Assembly: GCA_002413665.1 (NCBI GenBank)
Contig: DHXK01000034.1
Span: 1,061-16,216 of the forward strand
Source of the DNA: Legionellales bacterium UBA5158
GTDB taxonomy: Bacteria; Pseudomonadota; Gammaproteobacteria; DSM-16500
DNA length: 15,156 nt
Direction: 5' to 3'
The notes below the pieces were generated by a model. The model made no database searches. It saw nothing but the letters and a program-made list of their open reading frames with translations, and was not told the origin of the DNA. Positions 12,397-15,156 of the stretch are shown here, one piece after another (position 1 is the first letter of the stretch; every line of letters starts with the position of its first letter). The translations under genes were made by a program, and so were the position numbers.

Positions 12397-14448
12397 ATGC
12401 AAGTCGCTTTAAAAATGTGTCGACAACCTTTATTGATTTTTATTTTCTTTAGTTTTATTGCTGCTACATTACTTGCACCTATAGCCTTAAATTCTTTTGC
12501 TCCTGACTCACCTGATTTATTGAACCACCTGGCGTACATCATTAAAGCAAAAAGCGCGCTACACGAAGGACAATTTCCCCTACGAGAAATTCTGTATGAT
12601 CAAAATGGTTGGAGATACCCAGCTTTTCAATTTTACTCTCCCACGGGTTATACATTTGCAGCCCTAATTTACCAATTCTTATCTCCCTCTAACCCGTTCA
12701 CAGCCTATAAAATTACACTCTGGATAACATCAGTATTTGGCTCTATTTATATGTATCGCCTCAGTCTATGGTTTCTAGAGTCTAAAGGAGCAGCTATTTT
12801 AGCTAGTGTTATTTACCTGACGACACCTTATTATTTAATCGTGATGGATCATATGTTTGGATTCACAGAAGGTATGGCCTTAGGTATATTACCTAGTGTT
12901 TTATACTATAATTTTCGAGGATTTTCTGCTTCTCGCACTTTCCATGCTTTCATCCCCATCGCTCTTAGCTGGTACCTATTAATAACAATACATCTAATTA
13001 CTTTTATTTATAGTGCCCTGCTAATCGGCATTGTATTTACATTAAGAACGCTTCAAAATAACACGAAGTGGAAAGATTTAATTTACATAGGCCTCGCTTT
13101 TTTTCTAGCATGTCTGTTAGCAACGTGGTTTCTTGCTCCAATATTAATATTAGAAAAACTTTTTATCATTCATAAATCATTTAATTCTTTTACTCAATTA
13201 CACACTCCTCTATTAGGTTTGTTTTCATTTAATGCGAATTTCTTAAAACCTGCAAACGGCAATTTGCACCTCGTACCTCAGCTTAATCCTGCTATCGGAT
13301 GGACGCTAATACTCAGTGCAGGAGTTTGTCTATATGCCATCTTAACAAAGAACATAGTCGTGCAGTGTCGCATGAACCCATGGTTGCCAATTTTTATAGC
13401 AACTTTTGCACTAACATTTTTCCTGGTATGGACACCCTTTAATTTCTGGCAATGGTTACCACAATCATTCATGGTAGGACAATATTCGTGGCGCTTCTTG
13501 GGGCAAATGATCTGGATGGGAGCCTTATTGTCGGGATGGGCAATTTTACATATTGCTAATAATAAAATAGGGATTAGGCAGGTCGTACTAGGAACCTTAC
13601 TTATATTTATTATGACCAGCCCATGGTTGCCTATTATCAATTTAAACACTGTCTCTTTGTCTAAGTTTTTCATTCAACCCTTTATTGTTTACAACCCTGA
13701 TGCCTATCAATTAGATGCCCGACAAAATCCTAATTTAATAAATAATATCAAAAATTTATCGCTAGATGAGATAGTGATAAATTCAATCCTACAGTTAGAC
13801 AAACCCTATATCATTCCCCGCCTTTTACTTAACTATAACGTAAAACCTGCTATTACATTGCAAGGAAGTATTCTGTTACCAAACACTGAAAACACCTTTC
13901 TACTTACATTAGTGAATGGAATCGTAATTGACAAACATAGATTAAAATCAGGAGCTATAGACTGGAATATACTTTTATATAATTTACCTATTCAATTTAA
14001 AAATCAAAACCTCACTATACAATTTAAAATAGACAAAGAAGAAGTAAAATCAAAAACTGTCATTACTGTAAAAAAACTAATGTTAACCGGTTTTTTCAAC
14101 TCTTCAGATATCCTTAATTTAACTCAACAAGATTGCAAAATAATAAAAAGCTCTACCCTATGCAGCGTGAATGTGACTCCAAATATCAAACTAATTCAAT
14201 TACCTATCTATTATTATCCAGGCTTATTAAATGTATCGTTAAATGATAACAAAATTTCTTATACCAGCATCCTTGATGAGAAACGCGCGATGACTGCAAT
14301 CAAGCCTGAGCCTGGCAAAATAAATATTATTAAAATACGTTTCCAAGGTTTAGTGTTAGCAAATTTTATCAGTACTATCGCTTGGTATGGAATAATATCA
14401 CTATCGATTTTTTTTCTTATACATTTCTTCTTAAAAAGGAAAAAGTAA
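12397..14448 (+). CDS. GT-C-like multi-pass membrane protein ('PTPS-related' family), paralogue 2
   Basis: 683 residues from the chosen start (699 if the frame is taken from the ATG at 12349). About 11-12 membrane helices are followed by a polar, beta-rich domain of about 220 residues and one last C-terminal helix ending FFLKRKK, which would anchor the domain and leave a basic cytoplasmic tail. The first external loop holds SPDLLNH, EGQFP and FQFYSP, and IHLITFIY lies near the middle. Family and caveats are as for the paralogue at 7436: probable transfer of a sugar or lipid-linked group at the outer face of the inner membrane, inferred from architecture. MQVALKMCRQPLLIFIF lines up ungapped with MKIVLTNYRHPFFLFIF of the next protein, and about half of the first 110 residues are identical between the two, pointing to tandem duplication. 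The next gene begins after a single base, so the pair is surely co-transcribed. Confidence 0.8.
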   Translation: MQVALKMCRQPLLIFIFFSFIAATLLAPIALNSFAPDSPDLLNHLAYIIKAKSALHEGQFPLREILYDQNGWRYPAFQFYSPTGYTFAALIYQFLSPSNPFTAYKITLWITSVFGSIYMYRLSLWFLESKGAAILASVIYLTTPYYLIVMDHMFGFTEGMALGILPSVLYYNFRGFSASRTFHAFIPIALSWYLLITIHLITFIYSALLIGIVFTLRTLQNNTKWKDLIYIGLAFFLACLLATWFLAPILILEKLFIIHKSFNSFTQLHTPLLGLFSFNANFLKPANGNLHLVPQLNPAIGWTLILSAGVCLYAILTKNIVVQCRMNPWLPIFIATFALTFFLVWTPFNFWQWLPQSFMVGQYSWRFLGQMIWMGALLSGWAILHIANNKIGIRQVVLGTLLIFIMTSPWLPIINLNTVSLSKFFIQPFIVYNPDAYQLDARQNPNLINNIKNLSLDEIVINSILQLDKPYIIPRLLLNYNVKPAITLQGSILLPNTENTFLLTLVNGIVIDKHRLKSGAIDWNILLYNLPIQFKNQNLTIQFKIDKEEVKSKTVITVKKLMLTGFFNSSDILNLTQQDCKIIKSSTLCSVNVTPNIKLIQLPIYYYPGLLNVSLNDNKISYTSILDEKRAMTAIKPEPGKINIIKIRFQGLVLANFISTIAWYGIISLSIFFLIHFFLKRKK

Positions 14449-14449
14449 G

Positions 14450-15156
14450 ATGAAAATAGTTTTAACAAACTATCGCCATCCATTTTTTTTATTCATATTT
14501 TATGGTTTCATTGCTGCTGCAATTTTAGCTCCTCTAGCTTCAAATATCTATGCTCCAAGAAGCTTGGACCTTATAAACCATCTTCAGTTAATAGTTCAAG
14601 CAAAAGAAGCTATAGCAGAAGGCCAGTTCCCCATTAGAGAAATATCACATTATCTTTCCGGCCTTCGATATCCGATATTTCAATTTTATTCTCCCACTCC
14701 TTACACCATCGCAGGATATCTATATCGATGGTTTACCCCGTCGAATCCATACATCGCCTATAAATTAATGTTATGGATTTCGCTCATAGCTGCTGGAATA
14801 TTTATGCAGCGATTAGCACAAAAATTTATAAAGTCTGAAACGGCATCTATCTTAACTAGTGTCATATATCTAACAGCACCTTATAATTTAATATGTATTA
14901 TTCATATCTGCGCGTTCACTGAAACCATTGCTTTTTGCATGCTACCGGCTTTAATGTATTATATGCTTCAGTGTTATGAAAATCAGAAAATAAAAGATTT
15001 TTTTTTATCGACTGCTGCTTGGTATTTATTGATTACGACCCACCTCATTACCTTTATTTATACATCATTTATTTTTGGCATCTTGTTACTGTTGATTGTG
15101 TGCAAACATCCAAAAGATGCAGTGAAAATTTTAAGTGTGGGATTGGCTTATGGAGC
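14450..15156 (+). CDS. GT-C-like multi-pass membrane protein, paralogue 3 (partial, runs off right edge)
   Basis: An uninterrupted frame from the ATG at 14450 to the end of the window (235 complete codons). It is preceded by AAGGA about 10 bases upstream. N-terminal features match paralogue 2: a first membrane helix, then SLDLINH (Asp40, Asn43, His44), EGQFP (57-61), RYPIFQFYSP, SNPYIAYKLMLWI and later THLITFIY. It starts one base after the stop of paralogue 2, so both share an mRNA. The C-terminal half, including the expected periplasmic domain, lies outside the window. Function as for its paralogues: a probable GT-C-type transferase of unknown substrate. Confidence 0.85.
   Translation, partial: MKIVLTNYRHPFFLFIFYGFIAAAILAPLASNIYAPRSLDLINHLQLIVQAKEAIAEGQFPIREISHYLSGLRYPIFQFYSPTPYTIAGYLYRWFTPSNPYIAYKLMLWISLIAAGIFMQRLAQKFIKSETASILTSVIYLTAPYNLICIIHICAFTETIAFCMLPALMYYMLQCYENQKIKDFFLSTAAWYLLITTHLITFIYTSFIFGILLLLIVCKHPKDAVKILSVGLAYG

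Noticed and set aside
13278..13673. Minus-strand open frame of 131 codons inside GT-C-like paralogue 2
   Set aside because: It lies opposite a well-supported membrane protein; its composition is that of a reverse complement of hydrophobic codons.

Overview
The window is AT-rich DNA, dense with genes, from what looks like a gammaproteobacterium. A host-associated member of the Legionella/Coxiella/Berkiella group is my best guess. It rests on base composition, a HipBST-type toxin-antitoxin module, a DUF6356 protein, and large 'PTPS-related' GT-C-like membrane proteins next to a trehalase. No rRNA, tRNA or phylogenetic marker is present, so this is inference. No tRNA, rRNA, CRISPR array, transposase or integrase was seen.

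Bases 1-60 hold what may be the tail of a dispersed palindromic repeat. Bases 61-1721 (+) hold a complete three-gene HipBST toxin-antitoxin operon: an XRE antitoxin, a HipA N-domain protein and a HipA-like kinase. The genes are chained by two ATGA start/stop overlaps. Upstream are two strong inverted repeats (TTACTG-N6-CAGTAA) and one degenerate copy, centred 70 and 71 bp apart. The proximal copy overlaps an extended -10 promoter.

Bases 1730-5629 (-) hold four genes reading leftward: a small secreted four-cysteine protein, a PAS-GGDEF-EAL protein, a cytoplasmic PAS histidine-kinase-like protein and a DUF6356 membrane protein. Both signalling proteins look partly pseudo-enzymatic. The GGDEF motif reads SGDKF while the EAL domain looks intact, so a c-di-GMP phosphodiesterase is likely. 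The kinase has Arg where the phospho-accepting His belongs, yet keeps a complete ATP-binding domain.

Bases 5779-15156 (+) hold a cell-envelope and carbohydrate block: a secreted GH37 trehalase-family protein; a GT-C-like membrane protein; a secreted serine hydrolase of the beta-lactamase/class C fold; an unrecognised multi-pass membrane protein with long polar tails; and two more, tandem GT-C-like paralogues, the last running off the right edge. All three paralogues share D-L-x-N-H, EGQFP and FQ(F/Y)YS motifs near the N-terminus, expected to face the periplasm. A plausible but unproven reading is a small glycan- or lipid-modifying locus in which membrane enzymes attach or move sugars and the secreted hydrolases trim or salvage them.

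Most intergenic gaps are under 150 bp. I list the sigma70-like promoters, palindromes and one hairpin they contain; several promoters use an extended -10 of the form TGC-TATA.
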